Positions 46,731-55,539 of a stretch of DNA of 56,484 nt are shown here, one piece after another. A model generated the notes under the pieces. It was given only the letters and a program-made list of their open reading frames with translations. It ran no database searches and was not told where the DNA came from. The position numbers were made by a program, and so were the translations under genes. Location of the stretch: the NCBI GenBank assembly GCA_937936355.1, contig CALDDM010000030.1, positions 1 through 56,484 on the forward strand, in the 5' to 3' direction. Each line of letters starts with the position of its first letter. The first letter of the stretch is position 1. Origin of the DNA: Minisyncoccota bacterium. Lineage in GTDB: Bacteria > Patescibacteriota > Minisyncoccia > Moranbacterales > GCA-2747515.

Positions 46731-47198
46731 ATGAAAAACATAATTATGCTTCCTGGGCTACTTTTTGTGGTCATACTGCTCGCAGGTTGTGGCTTATGGA
46801 GCCGTGATGAAGTTGTAGAGTCTGGGGAAGTGCAAGAAGTTGTCGTCGGCACAACCAGTCCAGAGACCATGGAGCAGGAGCGAGATTTCTTTGGTCGCCC
46901 AATGACAGATCAGGGGAGTATGCCAAATATGGAGCGTGAGGTACTGGAAAACGAAATGGAGCGAGAGCAGTCAGGTGAGGGGGAGCGGGAAGAGGAGTTA
47001 AACCGCATCGATAAGACACAGGAGATCGTGCGGGCTATTACAGAGCAAGATCCGTCTACGGCGCCACAGCCAGCCCAACAGCAAGCACAAGAAAAACCAC
47101 GTGTTTCACCGGTGACAGGACCAGCAATTCCAGAAAATGAAATGCGCAAAATCCTCAATGACGAGCTAATTGCAAATGGTCAAAGTCCGCGCTACTAA
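46731..47198 (+). CDS. putative lipoprotein
   Basis: MKNIIMLPGLLFVVILLAGCGLW lipobox; low-complexity Glu/Gln-rich body; upstream TTGCAT-17-TATGAT. Confidence 0.7.
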   Translation: MKNIIMLPGLLFVVILLAGCGLWSRDEVVESGEVQEVVVGTTSPETMEQERDFFGRPMTDQGSMPNMEREVLENEMEREQSGEGEREEELNRIDKTQEIVRAITEQDPSTAPQPAQQQAQEKPRVSPVTGPAIPENEMRKILNDELIANGQSPRY

Positions 47199-47408
47199 GT
47201 TGAAGTAGTTCAAGAGAACATTGAATGGTCGTGGGAAATCGAGTATACTCATTGTATGCTCGATTTCATTATATGTGACGGGATTCAGTGTGTGAGTCTC
47301 TCAAAGAGCTTCAGGAAGTGACATCAATCTAAGCATGCTCATGTGCGTCCAACGCGTAAGGGCGTCTGTGATGGGATAGAGCGTAAGTACAAAAACATAA
47401 TCATTACT

Positions 47409-48716
47409 ATGCAAAATTTTGTTATACAGGGAGGGAAGAAATTATCTGGTACGATCACGGTAAACACATCAAAAAATGCTGCTGTAGCATTACTTGCAGC
47501 AAGTGTCATGAACCACGGCACGACACGATTAAAAAACATGCCACACATCGAAGAGGTAAACAGATGGGTTGAGGTGCTCGAAAGTGTAGGGATGGACATG
47601 CAATGGAAAGGAAGAGATCTAACGATTACGCCACCAAAAGAGATAGATATAAATGCAATAGACCGCAATGCGGCAGGAAAGACAAGGAGTGTGATCTTGT
47701 TGTGCGGAGCACTAGCAGGGTCGCTCAAGGAGTTTGCATTGCCGCAAGTTGGTGGGTGTCGTCTGGGTGCAAGGAGTATAGGTCCACACGCACAGGCAAT
47801 CGAGTCATTTGGGGTCACGCTCAAAGCAAGGGCGCACTCATTGGACATTGCACGAAAAGGTGCTCTAAAGAGTCCTGGCCGATTTGCTCTCAGTGAGTCA
47901 GGAGATACAGTCACAGAAAATGCGCTCTTTGTAGCGGCGCAGACAAAAGGCGTTACGGAGATACGATTTGCCAGTGCTAATTACATGGTGCAGGATGTCT
48001 GTTACTTTCTCAAGGCGTGTGGTGTAAAGATAGAAGGGATAGGAACAACAACACTTCGCGTTCATGGTATTGGTATAATAAATAAAGATGTCACATACAC
48101 CCTTTCTGAAGATCCGATCGAGGCAATGTTTTTTATTGCAGTTGCAATTGCAACAGGGAGCTCATTCACGATTGCAAGGTGTCCATATGACTTTATCGAG
48201 CTTGAGTTAACGAAGTTGCGTATGATGGGACTTGAGTATAAGATGGGTGATTTTTACAAAGCGCACAATAAGGCGACAACGCTTGTTGATATTACAATAG
48301 AAAAATCACGGCTCAAGGCACTTCCAGATAAGATTGAGGAGCGACCATTTCCTGGAATAAATATGGACAACCTGCCATTTTTTGCAGTGATCGCTGCAAA
48401 GGCGCGAGGCACGACATTGTTACATGATTGGGCCTATGAGAATAGGGCGATCTATTTTACAGAGCTATCCAAATTGGGTGCAAACGTGAAGTTACTTGAT
48501 CAGCACCGCGTCGAAGTGACAGGTCCGACAAAATTGAGTAGCGCAAAAATGAGCTGTCCTCCAGCATTGAGGCCTGGAGCAGTTCTGCTTGTCGCAATGT
48601 TGGGAGCGCGCGGAGAATCAGTGCTCAAAGACGTCTATATGATTAATAGGGGTTATGAAAATCTTGCGCAGCGATTACAAAGCATTGGAGCAAGCATAGA
48701 GATGAAAGAGGTGTGA
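47409..48716 (+). CDS. murA: UDP-N-acetylglucosamine 1-carboxyvinyltransferase
   Basis: MQNFVIQGGKKLSGTITVNTSKNAAVALLAAS; GGCRLGARSIGPH loop with catalytic-type Cys; start refined from 47343. Confidence 0.92.
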   Translation: MQNFVIQGGKKLSGTITVNTSKNAAVALLAASVMNHGTTRLKNMPHIEEVNRWVEVLESVGMDMQWKGRDLTITPPKEIDINAIDRNAAGKTRSVILLCGALAGSLKEFALPQVGGCRLGARSIGPHAQAIESFGVTLKARAHSLDIARKGALKSPGRFALSESGDTVTENALFVAAQTKGVTEIRFASANYMVQDVCYFLKACGVKIEGIGTTTLRVHGIGIINKDVTYTLSEDPIEAMFFIAVAIATGSSFTIARCPYDFIELELTKLRMMGLEYKMGDFYKAHNKATTLVDITIEKSRLKALPDKIEERPFPGINMDNLPFFAVIAAKARGTTLLHDWAYENRAIYFTELSKLGANVKLLDQHRVEVTGPTKLSSAKMSCPPALRPGAVLLVAMLGARGESVLKDVYMINRGYENLAQRLQSIGASIEMKEV

Positions 48717-48791
48717 GATGATGTGATAGAGGAAGATGTGCAATAGCAACCACTGGTGCGCACATATGCTCATAATACTGACACAGATTAT

Positions 48792-49805
48792 ATGGAGTTT
48801 TTGCGACAGCGAATTGGAATAGACCTGGGTACGGCAAATACCCTTGTCTTTGTGCCGGGAAAAGGTGTTGTGACGAGCGAGCCGTCAGTAGTTGCTGTGT
48901 CGACAGCACAAAATGAAGTGCTCGCTGTAGGTGATGAGGCAAAAGCCATGATCGGACGTACGCCAGAAGATATAACAGTCTTCAGGCCACTTAAAGATGG
49001 TGTGATTGCAGATTTTCGTATTACGGAAGCAATGCTAAAATACTTTATTACAAAAGTTTGTGGTCGTCTGCGATTCGGTAGGCCAGATGTAATGATCTCG
49101 ATACCTGCAGGTATTACAAGTACAGAGCGCAGGGCGGTAATAGATGCAGCTGTAAAAGCTGGTGCAAAAGAAGTATACATCGTCAAAGAGCCGGTACTCG
49201 CAGCGGTAGGGGCGGGTATCCCAATTCACGATGCGCATGGTAATATGATCATAGACATTGGGGGTGGTACAAGCGAGGTAGCAGTGATATCTCTTGGGAG
49301 TATAGTTGTCTGTCATAGCGCTCGTGTAGGAGGTGATAAGTTTGATAGTGCAATTGCTGACTATATCAAAAGGAAGTACTCACTTGCAATCGGGGATCGC
49401 ACAGCAGAAGAGATGAAAAAGGCAATCGGCAGCGCGCTGATCCAACAAACAAAAGAGGTGTATGAAGTTCATGGTCGTGACTTGATGGGAGGGATGCCGC
49501 GCACGGTTTCCGTCCATGCAAATGAAGTGACGGAAGCCTTGCAGGATGAGCTGCGAGAAATCATCCATGCAATCAAAAAAGTATTACGGGAAACACCACC
49601 AGAGCTTGCATCTGATATCATGGATAAAGGTATGATACTCTCAGGTGGCGGAGCTCTACTGCGCAACTTGGATCAGTTAATCATCCAAACAATTGGCGTA
49701 CCATGCTATCCGGCAGATGATCCTCTGAGGTGTGTGGTGCGCGGAACAGGTGAGATCCTCGACAATCTTGACCAGTACAAGCGTACTGTGTTTAGTAAGA
49801 AATAA
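48792..49805 (+). CDS. mreB: rod shape-determining protein MreB
   Basis: RIGIDLGTANTLVFVPGKGVVTSEPSVVA; IDIGGGTSEVAVISLG; ILSGGGALLRNLDQ. Confidence 0.97.
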   Translation: MEFLRQRIGIDLGTANTLVFVPGKGVVTSEPSVVAVSTAQNEVLAVGDEAKAMIGRTPEDITVFRPLKDGVIADFRITEAMLKYFITKVCGRLRFGRPDVMISIPAGITSTERRAVIDAAVKAGAKEVYIVKEPVLAAVGAGIPIHDAHGNMIIDIGGGTSEVAVISLGSIVVCHSARVGGDKFDSAIADYIKRKYSLAIGDRTAEEMKKAIGSALIQQTKEVYEVHGRDLMGGMPRTVSVHANEVTEALQDELREIIHAIKKVLRETPPELASDIMDKGMILSGGGALLRNLDQLIIQTIGVPCYPADDPLRCVVRGTGEILDNLDQYKRTVFSKK

Positions 49806-49828
49806 GTGGCACAAAATAAAGCGACAAC

Positions 49829-50953
49829 ATGAAGATAGCAATTGATGCATCGCCAGCAGCAAAACACCTTCGCACCGGTATAGAGGAATACTCATATCAA
49901 ATCATCAGATCAATGCGAGAGACACTCAAAGATCATGACGTGGTTCTTTTTGTGCGCCGCGGAACTGCTGCGAATATAGATTTTCGCTTACCAGATCGGT
50001 GGAGAGTTAAAGAGATATGGAGTCCAATTCTATGGACGTATGGACGACTATCGATTGCAATGTTTTTTGGTCGTTTTGACAGGCTTTTTGTGCCAGGGCA
50101 TATCGTGCCACCAATACATCCTGATGGCACGGTATCAGTTGTGCATGGACTTGAGTACGAGGTAACGCCAGACGCATTCACCAAATCAGAGCATCATCGT
50201 ATGCGTTTTGGTGTGCAAAAATCTTGTAAATGGTCGCGATACGTCATCTGTGTTTCCAACAACACCAAATCCGACTTGATGAGGCTCTATGATATACCAC
50301 AGAGAAAAATCAGAGTCATTTATGAAGGCGTCAATGCACCAATCAAGATGGATGCAAATATCGCACATGCAGCACTGGCAAAATTTAAACTCGCAAGAGG
50401 TGAATATCTCTTTTTTGTTGGTCGGATCGAATCACGTAAGAACATCATAGGCATCCTCAAGGCGTTTGAAGTGCTCAAGGGGCACTTTGCAATCCCGCAC
50501 AAACTAGTTCTTGCAGGCAAGGAGGGAAACGGATGGGAAGAAATTTTAAGAGCAATTAACACGCATCCAAACAAAAAAGACATAATTGTTACAGGTTTTG
50601 TATCAACCGAAGAGAAATGGGCGCTCTTGGATGGAGCAAGTGTCTTTCTTTTCCCAACGCTGTATGAGGGATTTGGTCTGCCTGTACTAGAAGCGCAGCA
50701 AATAGGTGTGCCAGTTATCACATCTAATACGTCAGCATTACAAGAGATCGCCAAAGCACCAGGCGAAGAACAGAGTGCAATACTCGTAAACCCAGAAAAT
50801 CCAACAGAGATCGCAGAATCAACGCAGACACTTCTCACAGATCAAAAAGAGCGAGATGGTGTCATCGCAAAAGGATTGCGCAATACACAGAGATTCTCAT
50901 GGGAGAGGGCTGCAAAGCTCACGACCAAAGTGATTCTTGCAGGTCCTAAGTAG
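49829..50953 (+). CDS. glycosyltransferase family 4 (GT-B)
   Basis: YLFFVGRIESRKNIIGILKAFEVL; LFPTLYEGFGLPVLEAQQIGVPVITSNTSALQEI. Confidence 0.92.
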   Translation: MKIAIDASPAAKHLRTGIEEYSYQIIRSMRETLKDHDVVLFVRRGTAANIDFRLPDRWRVKEIWSPILWTYGRLSIAMFFGRFDRLFVPGHIVPPIHPDGTVSVVHGLEYEVTPDAFTKSEHHRMRFGVQKSCKWSRYVICVSNNTKSDLMRLYDIPQRKIRVIYEGVNAPIKMDANIAHAALAKFKLARGEYLFFVGRIESRKNIIGILKAFEVLKGHFAIPHKLVLAGKEGNGWEEILRAINTHPNKKDIIVTGFVSTEEKWALLDGASVFLFPTLYEGFGLPVLEAQQIGVPVITSNTSALQEIAKAPGEEQSAILVNPENPTEIAESTQTLLTDQKERDGVIAKGLRNTQRFSWERAAKLTTKVILAGPK

Positions 50954-51050
50954 TGTAACAGCAATCTAAGTAGGTATCACTGGAACATCTTTACAGCGAT
51001 CGGTAAACATGATAAAATCTTCTTTGTACATATTTTCAGACTAAAAATAC

Positions 51051-51122
51051 GGTCCCATCGTCTAGCGGCTAGGACATCAGGTTCTCATCCTGAAAACCGG
51101 AGTTCGATTCTCCGTGGGATCA
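51051..51122 (+). tRNA. tRNA-Glu(CTC)
   Basis: GGTCCCA/TGGGATC acceptor, TCTAGCGGCTAGGAC D-arm, anticodon loop TTCTCAT, T-arm GGAGTTCGATTCTCC. Confidence 0.95.
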
Positions 51123-52611
51123 CAACTGACGATTCATCGTCTCCAAAACCCTTGTTTTGCGCTAAGATAAGCGAAACGTGAGGTGTTCCAAATCCATCTT
51201 TTCCATATCGCGGCTTTTCAGAAAAAATCAAACCCTGCAAAAGGAGTTTTTTGTCGTAATCTGACTTTTTCCAGAGTGTTGGGAGATCTTTAATTTGCTC
51301 AAAGACAATTGATATGACTTTATCGAGATCGATTTCTTCGTGCTGTAACTGACTATGCTTTGCATGAAACTTTTGGATACGAGCACTCAATTCATCCAAT
51401 GAATCTTTGAAATCAGCATCAGAGATAAGTTCTCGTGTTTTCATGCCAATGAGTCCCTTCTTTTCCTCCTCAAGTCGCTCTAAAGCTGCTTGAGAGGCCT
51501 TACGATCTTTCTCTATATCTTTGTATCGATTCTTCCACAAATCCATTATAATCACTTTCTGCGCTTTCAAAACACTCTCGTTTGGTGTTAGGCCAACGAG
51601 ATTCTTGACAAATGCTTTTTCAAGTTTATCTTTTGCTACTGATTTGAGTTTTCCACAGTCTTTGTTGTAGCATCGGTAGAATGGATATTTTTTACCTGAC
51701 TTACCTGTGGAATAGGCTGCAGTCAGTGGGCGAGCACAGTATGTGCAATGCACAAAGTTTCTGAGTGGGAAGTCTTGTGATTTCTCCTTCTTTGTTTTGT
51801 ATGTTGATTTACCATTTTTCTGTGCAATAATTTCTTGGCACCTGTAGTATATCTCTTCTGTGATGATGGATTTATGTGTTCCTGGATAATAATTGCCAGA
51901 GGATTCCACGTACATCACACCATGGTAGAACGTACGATTTATAATTTTTGACATAGTTTGTGCGGTAATCTCTTTTCCATTTTCGGTGCGTAGTCCTCGT
52001 TTGTTTGCTTTCTGGCGGATTTCCTCTAGTGTGTAGACTCCTTTTACAAATTGTTCAAAAACCCACTTAATGTGAGGGGCTCTTTCTGGATCTACGTCAA
52101 TCGTCTTTTTGCTGCCATCTCTTCCATTAACATAACCGATTGGTGCTTTCCATACCCATACACCTTGTTTAAGTTTTTCCTCCATGCAGGAAGAGATACG
52201 CTCGCTCTTGAGGTCATTGTCGAGTTGAGCATTTGCTGCCATCACATGCCCTATAAACTTTCCAGTGGGAGAGTTATCGATATTCTCTGTAGTGGAAATG
52301 AGTTGAATATTCAATTTCTTGAGCATCAAATCGATACTCGAATAATCATTCATATTGCGTGAAAGACGATCAATCTTGTAGACGATTACGCAATCAGTTT
52401 TCTTGTGATTTTTAGCACAGTGTTCAAGAAGTGCTTGTAGTCCTTTGCGATTAGTTGTTTTTGCAGAAACTCCATCATCATGAAATATTTCTTGCACATC
52501 AATACAATGATGTCTGGCATAATCGAGACATGCTCTTTTTTGTTGCTCTAGACTCACACCTTTCTCTGCCTGATCTTCGGTGGAGACTCGGTAGTAAATG
52601 ATTGCATTCAT
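51085..52611 (-). CDS. large serine recombinase (resolvase + recombinase + zinc ribbon)
   Basis: MNAIIYYRVSTEDQAEKGVSLEQQKRACLDYA; IVYKIDRLSRNMNDYSSI; CTYCARPL...FYRCYNKDC zinc ribbon; C-term PRRIELRFSG* is antisense to tRNA-Glu; start refined from 52710. Confidence 0.93.
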   Translation of the reverse strand: MNAIIYYRVSTEDQAEKGVSLEQQKRACLDYARHHCIDVQEIFHDDGVSAKTTNRKGLQALLEHCAKNHKKTDCVIVYKIDRLSRNMNDYSSIDLMLKKLNIQLISTTENIDNSPTGKFIGHVMAANAQLDNDLKSERISSCMEEKLKQGVWVWKAPIGYVNGRDGSKKTIDVDPERAPHIKWVFEQFVKGVYTLEEIRQKANKRGLRTENGKEITAQTMSKIINRTFYHGVMYVESSGNYYPGTHKSIITEEIYYRCQEIIAQKNGKSTYKTKKEKSQDFPLRNFVHCTYCARPLTAAYSTGKSGKKYPFYRCYNKDCGKLKSVAKDKLEKAFVKNLVGLTPNESVLKAQKVIIMDLWKNRYKDIEKDRKASQAALERLEEEKKGLIGMKTRELISDADFKDSLDELSARIQKFHAKHSQLQHEEIDLDKVISIVFEQIKDLPTLWKKSDYDKKLLLQGLIFSEKPRYGKDGFGTPHVSLILAQNKGFGDDESSVVIPRRIELRFSG

Positions 52612-52636
52612 AGTATTTTTAATTTGAAAATGAAAA

Positions 52637-52760
52637 GGAGCGACTATTGCCTGAACCCCAACATCGCAACCGATGATGGAAACAATAAATCGCTCCGTTT
52701 GATGCCACAAAAAAGTATCCTTTTACGGCATAGGTTGGTTGCAACTATTGTTGGGGTTCA
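52637..52760. repeat. two interleaved inverted-repeat pairs upstream of the recombinase
   Basis: GGAGCGA (52637-52643)/TCGCTCC (52690-52696); TGAACCCCAACA..GCAACC (52652-52671)/GGTTGC..TGTTGGGGTTCA (52737-52760). Confidence 0.8.
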
Positions 52761-52951
52761 AATGAATTATCCCTTATTTTGTTAATTTGGACAATATTTT
52801 CAGACTCCCAGAGATCGATACTTATTCCAGCAAGTTTATACTGCATACTGAGCAGCGCCATTAGTTCATCGTCAGATTTTTCATCAGCGTATGATCCTAA
52901 CAACTTTTTGTAGTAATTTAGTGAGATCATGGATATTTCGTGAAATCGCAT
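52745..52951 (-). CDS. hypothetical small protein (68 aa)
   Basis: ORF MRFHEISMISLNYYKKLLGSYADEKSDDELMALLSMQYKLAGISIDLWESE...; 3' end falls in the inverted repeat. Confidence 0.5.
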   Translation of the reverse strand: MRFHEISMISLNYYKKLLGSYADEKSDDELMALLSMQYKLAGISIDLWESENIVQINKIRDNSFEPQQ

Positions 52952-52994
52952 AATCTTCTACCCTATAGGGCAAACTAATTTGCGATTTCAGATC

Positions 52995-53993
52995 TTAGGC
53001 TAAAGTATAGATTTTTGTATTTCCGACACCTTTTGTTTCTACAAGTTCACCATCAATTTTTAAATCATCAATGATTCGCTTGGTAGATTTTTCGGCCGAT
53101 TTAAGTAGTTTTTGGATGTCACCTTTTTTGAGTCCATCTCCATGCTCTTTTAAAAGGTTGAGTATATCTTCTCTTAATTTCTCAGTCATCGGTTTTTGAG
53201 ATCCCTGAAATTCAAAAGAGAAATGCTCATCATCAGAGGCAACTTTAAGTTCAAATGGATCAGTCTCGGGACTGTAGCGTGCTTTCGGATTGCTGATAAA
53301 AACACTATTTTGCACACCAGTCTTTTTACCAATATGGATGTAGGAATCAATAGCTGCCATAATGTCTGATGATCCTCGTAAAGCATCTTTTTCAGACCCA
53401 ATAGAATGCTTTTTCGTGTGATGAAGGATGATAATTGTGGCTCCCGCTCTGGTTAAATCCTTAAACTTTTGAAACACCTTCGACATAGCGCCAGCATCAT
53501 TTTCTTCTGAATCATGAAATCGTGTCAGTGAATCAAAGATGACCACCTCCACACCTTGGTGCATCGCAAGTTCTAAGATCTCTTGTGTCATATCTGATTG
53601 ATCAAATATCAGATCTTCTTCATCAGGATCAAAATCCATTTTCATATCTGGTTGTGATGAGAAGTAAAACTCTTCATCTATCTCTTGACTATAGCCAAGC
53701 ATTTGAATTCTTTTTTGCACTTCTCGTGGGTGGTTTTCACCATCCAAAACTAAAACTTTTCTTTTCTTGCAAGGAAACTTTCCAAAGAGACTTTCGCCAT
53801 TTGCGATACATTTCGTCATCTCGAGAGAGATCCATGATTTATATTCTCCAGGCTTACCTCCAATAATTGTAATGCCCTCAGCAGGTACGAGACCTTCGAC
53901 TACCCATGGAATATCAGGGAAGTCTATGTTGAGCAGATCATGCGAACTGACAATAGAGCCATAAATATTCTCGTGATCAAATTGATCGTTCAT
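52995..53993 (-). CDS. RepA-like AAA (AAA_25-type) ATPase/helicase with C-terminal winged-helix-like region
   Basis: Walker A-like GGKPGEYKSWISLEM; Walker B VEVVIFDSLTRF; TIIILHHTKK; RGSSDIMAAIDSYI. Confidence 0.85.
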   Translation of the reverse strand: MNDQFDHENIYGSIVSSHDLLNIDFPDIPWVVEGLVPAEGITIIGGKPGEYKSWISLEMTKCIANGESLFGKFPCKKRKVLVLDGENHPREVQKRIQMLGYSQEIDEEFYFSSQPDMKMDFDPDEEDLIFDQSDMTQEILELAMHQGVEVVIFDSLTRFHDSEENDAGAMSKVFQKFKDLTRAGATIIILHHTKKHSIGSEKDALRGSSDIMAAIDSYIHIGKKTGVQNSVFISNPKARYSPETDPFELKVASDDEHFSFEFQGSQKPMTEKLREDILNLLKEHGDGLKKGDIQKLLKSAEKSTKRIIDDLKIDGELVETKGVGNTKIYTLA

Positions 53994-54132
53994 AACTATT
54001 TATTAATGACTTACAAAGTCTTAAAAAATACTCTGCATCCGTTAGAAAGTTTTTAGGACGGAATATAAAGAAAAACTTGCTTCTTAGGGTATAGCAAGTT
54101 CAACTTTTCATACATTAGATTTAAAGGATCCT

Positions 54133-55038
54133 TTATTTCATATATTCACCATTCACTTTTTTGACCTCAGTGTTGAACTGCGAGCGAATTAAATTGATAT
54201 TTTCATACTCATAGCTTTTGATGTTTGGAAGTCTTTCTTCCTCAGCCCAAGAAGCTATACGTGTATCCGGAGAGAAGCTTAAATCCTTAATCGCTGCTTT
54301 TTTGAGGTCAATATACTTATTGTGTATTTTAATTTTTGAAAAAAGACTCTTATCTGATGTGTCTCGATTTTTACTTGGTTTGGTACCTTTTAAGTTTGGT
54401 ATTATTTTGTCCCAGTCATGGTCGATGAACTTCTTGAGATCTTCCTTTTTTGAGTTTCGATTAAGTTGAACAATACAAACTTCCTCGCTTTCTATTCTCT
54501 TTTTGAGAATATCCTCATTCGAGATGCATGAACAAGTACTGTCATGACGGATTTTTGAAAAGGCATCCATGAAAAGGCTTTTGTTAAGGACGTATACTTG
54601 ATTACCCTGCGCCAAAGATCCAATTTTTAGATCATCACGTAGATTGATAATTTCTTCGAGTACTGCATCAGAGAGATTTAGGAAGTCAAAATGGGAAATA
54701 TTGTTTTCTTTGAGGTAGGTATTGTTCGCGATATATTTGTCATCAATATCACTTTCTTCCAAGAAGTCATTTACAAGGTCAGCAGAGTTTGGGTGCCATA
54801 CCCATTTGGTGATAGTTTTTCTTTCCATCTTGCTTTCAGAGCTCTTTTTCAGTTCAGTCACCTCATTTTCTTTGATAATTACCTCAGAGCTAAAGCTATC
54901 AATTTTTTTGTACAACAGAGTGCTCTTTTTGTGAAGTATATAGAACTTTAAAATCTTCGCTTCTAAGTGTTTCTTCTCCGAAAGTAATCGAGAGTATAAA
55001 TCAGCAAACAAAGGGTCAATCTTTATTTTTCTTCTCAT
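54133..55038 (-). CDS. hypothetical protein (301 aa)
   Basis: Long ORF in same orientation as the ATPase; no recognised domain. Confidence 0.6.
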   Translation of the reverse strand: MRRKIKIDPLFADLYSRLLSEKKHLEAKILKFYILHKKSTLLYKKIDSFSSEVIIKENEVTELKKSSESKMERKTITKWVWHPNSADLVNDFLEESDIDDKYIANNTYLKENNISHFDFLNLSDAVLEEIINLRDDLKIGSLAQGNQVYVLNKSLFMDAFSKIRHDSTCSCISNEDILKKRIESEEVCIVQLNRNSKKEDLKKFIDHDWDKIIPNLKGTKPSKNRDTSDKSLFSKIKIHNKYIDLKKAAIKDLSFSPDTRIASWAEEERLPNIKSYEYENINLIRSQFNTEVKKVNGEYMK

Positions 55039-55096
55039 TTAATTGAAAATAGTGATTATATATACTACACTAAGAATACAACTTAATAGGCCCAAC

Positions 55097-55235
55097 CGCC
55101 ATTTTTGGTGAGTGGTCTAAAAATCGTTCAAAGCAATAACCTCCTCATGAGGATGCTTTGAACGTCACAGGTAGGAATATCTGTGGAGTCAGCAATGACT
55201 CGCCTTGTGGGGAGTTTTTTGTTTTCCCACAAGGC
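55097..55235. other. array of back-to-back hairpins (possible structured RNA or replication/transfer origin)
   Basis: CGCCA/TGGTG (55097-55110), CGTTCAAAGCA/TGCTTTGAACG (55125-55164), CACAG/CTGTG (55166-55185), GAGTCA/TGACTC (55186-55201), GCCTTGTGGG/CCCACAAGGC (55202-55235). Confidence 0.8.
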
Positions 55236-55257
55236 CATACTTGAATTATGTGTTTTT

Positions 55258-55539
55258 ATGGAACCTAGTTTTATCTCACAACTTTTACATCTCATTTTCT
55301 TTGGTGGCGCTGCATTTATCCTGAAAAGAACATTTTTTGTCGGATCAGGTATCAAAATAATTGAGTGGAGAACTACGTGCCTTTTGGCAGGTCTATACAT
55401 TCTTGGTGCTGCATATCCTGCGTATAAATACGGCATTCAGGAAGTCCACATTATTACACTGGTTGCAATTGTAATGATTTTACGTTCGCAACAGATAGCA
55501 ACTTTTTCAAATACATCAAAGAGCAATGAAAATCGATAA
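55258..55539 (+). CDS. small membrane protein (hypothetical)
   Basis: MEPSFISQLLHLIFFGGAAFILKRTFF...CLLAGLYILGAAYPAYKYG...IITLVAIVMIL; the ORF-track start at 55183 runs through two hairpins, ATG 55258 is more plausible. Confidence 0.55.
   Translation: MEPSFISQLLHLIFFGGAAFILKRTFFVGSGIKIIEWRTTCLLAGLYILGAAYPAYKYGIQEVHIITLVAIVMILRSQQIATFSNTSKSNENR

Noticed and set aside
52051-52362. ORF 52051..52362(+)
   Set aside because: Antisense to conserved catalytic and recombinase domains of the serine recombinase.
55138-55145. ACCTCCTC as a possible anti-Shine-Dalgarno/16S-like signal
   Set aside because: Short motif within a hairpin loop; insufficient to claim an rRNA-related function.
55202-55235. 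10-bp hairpin as an ordinary terminator
   Set aside because: The T-run lies in the loop, not after the stem, in either orientation.
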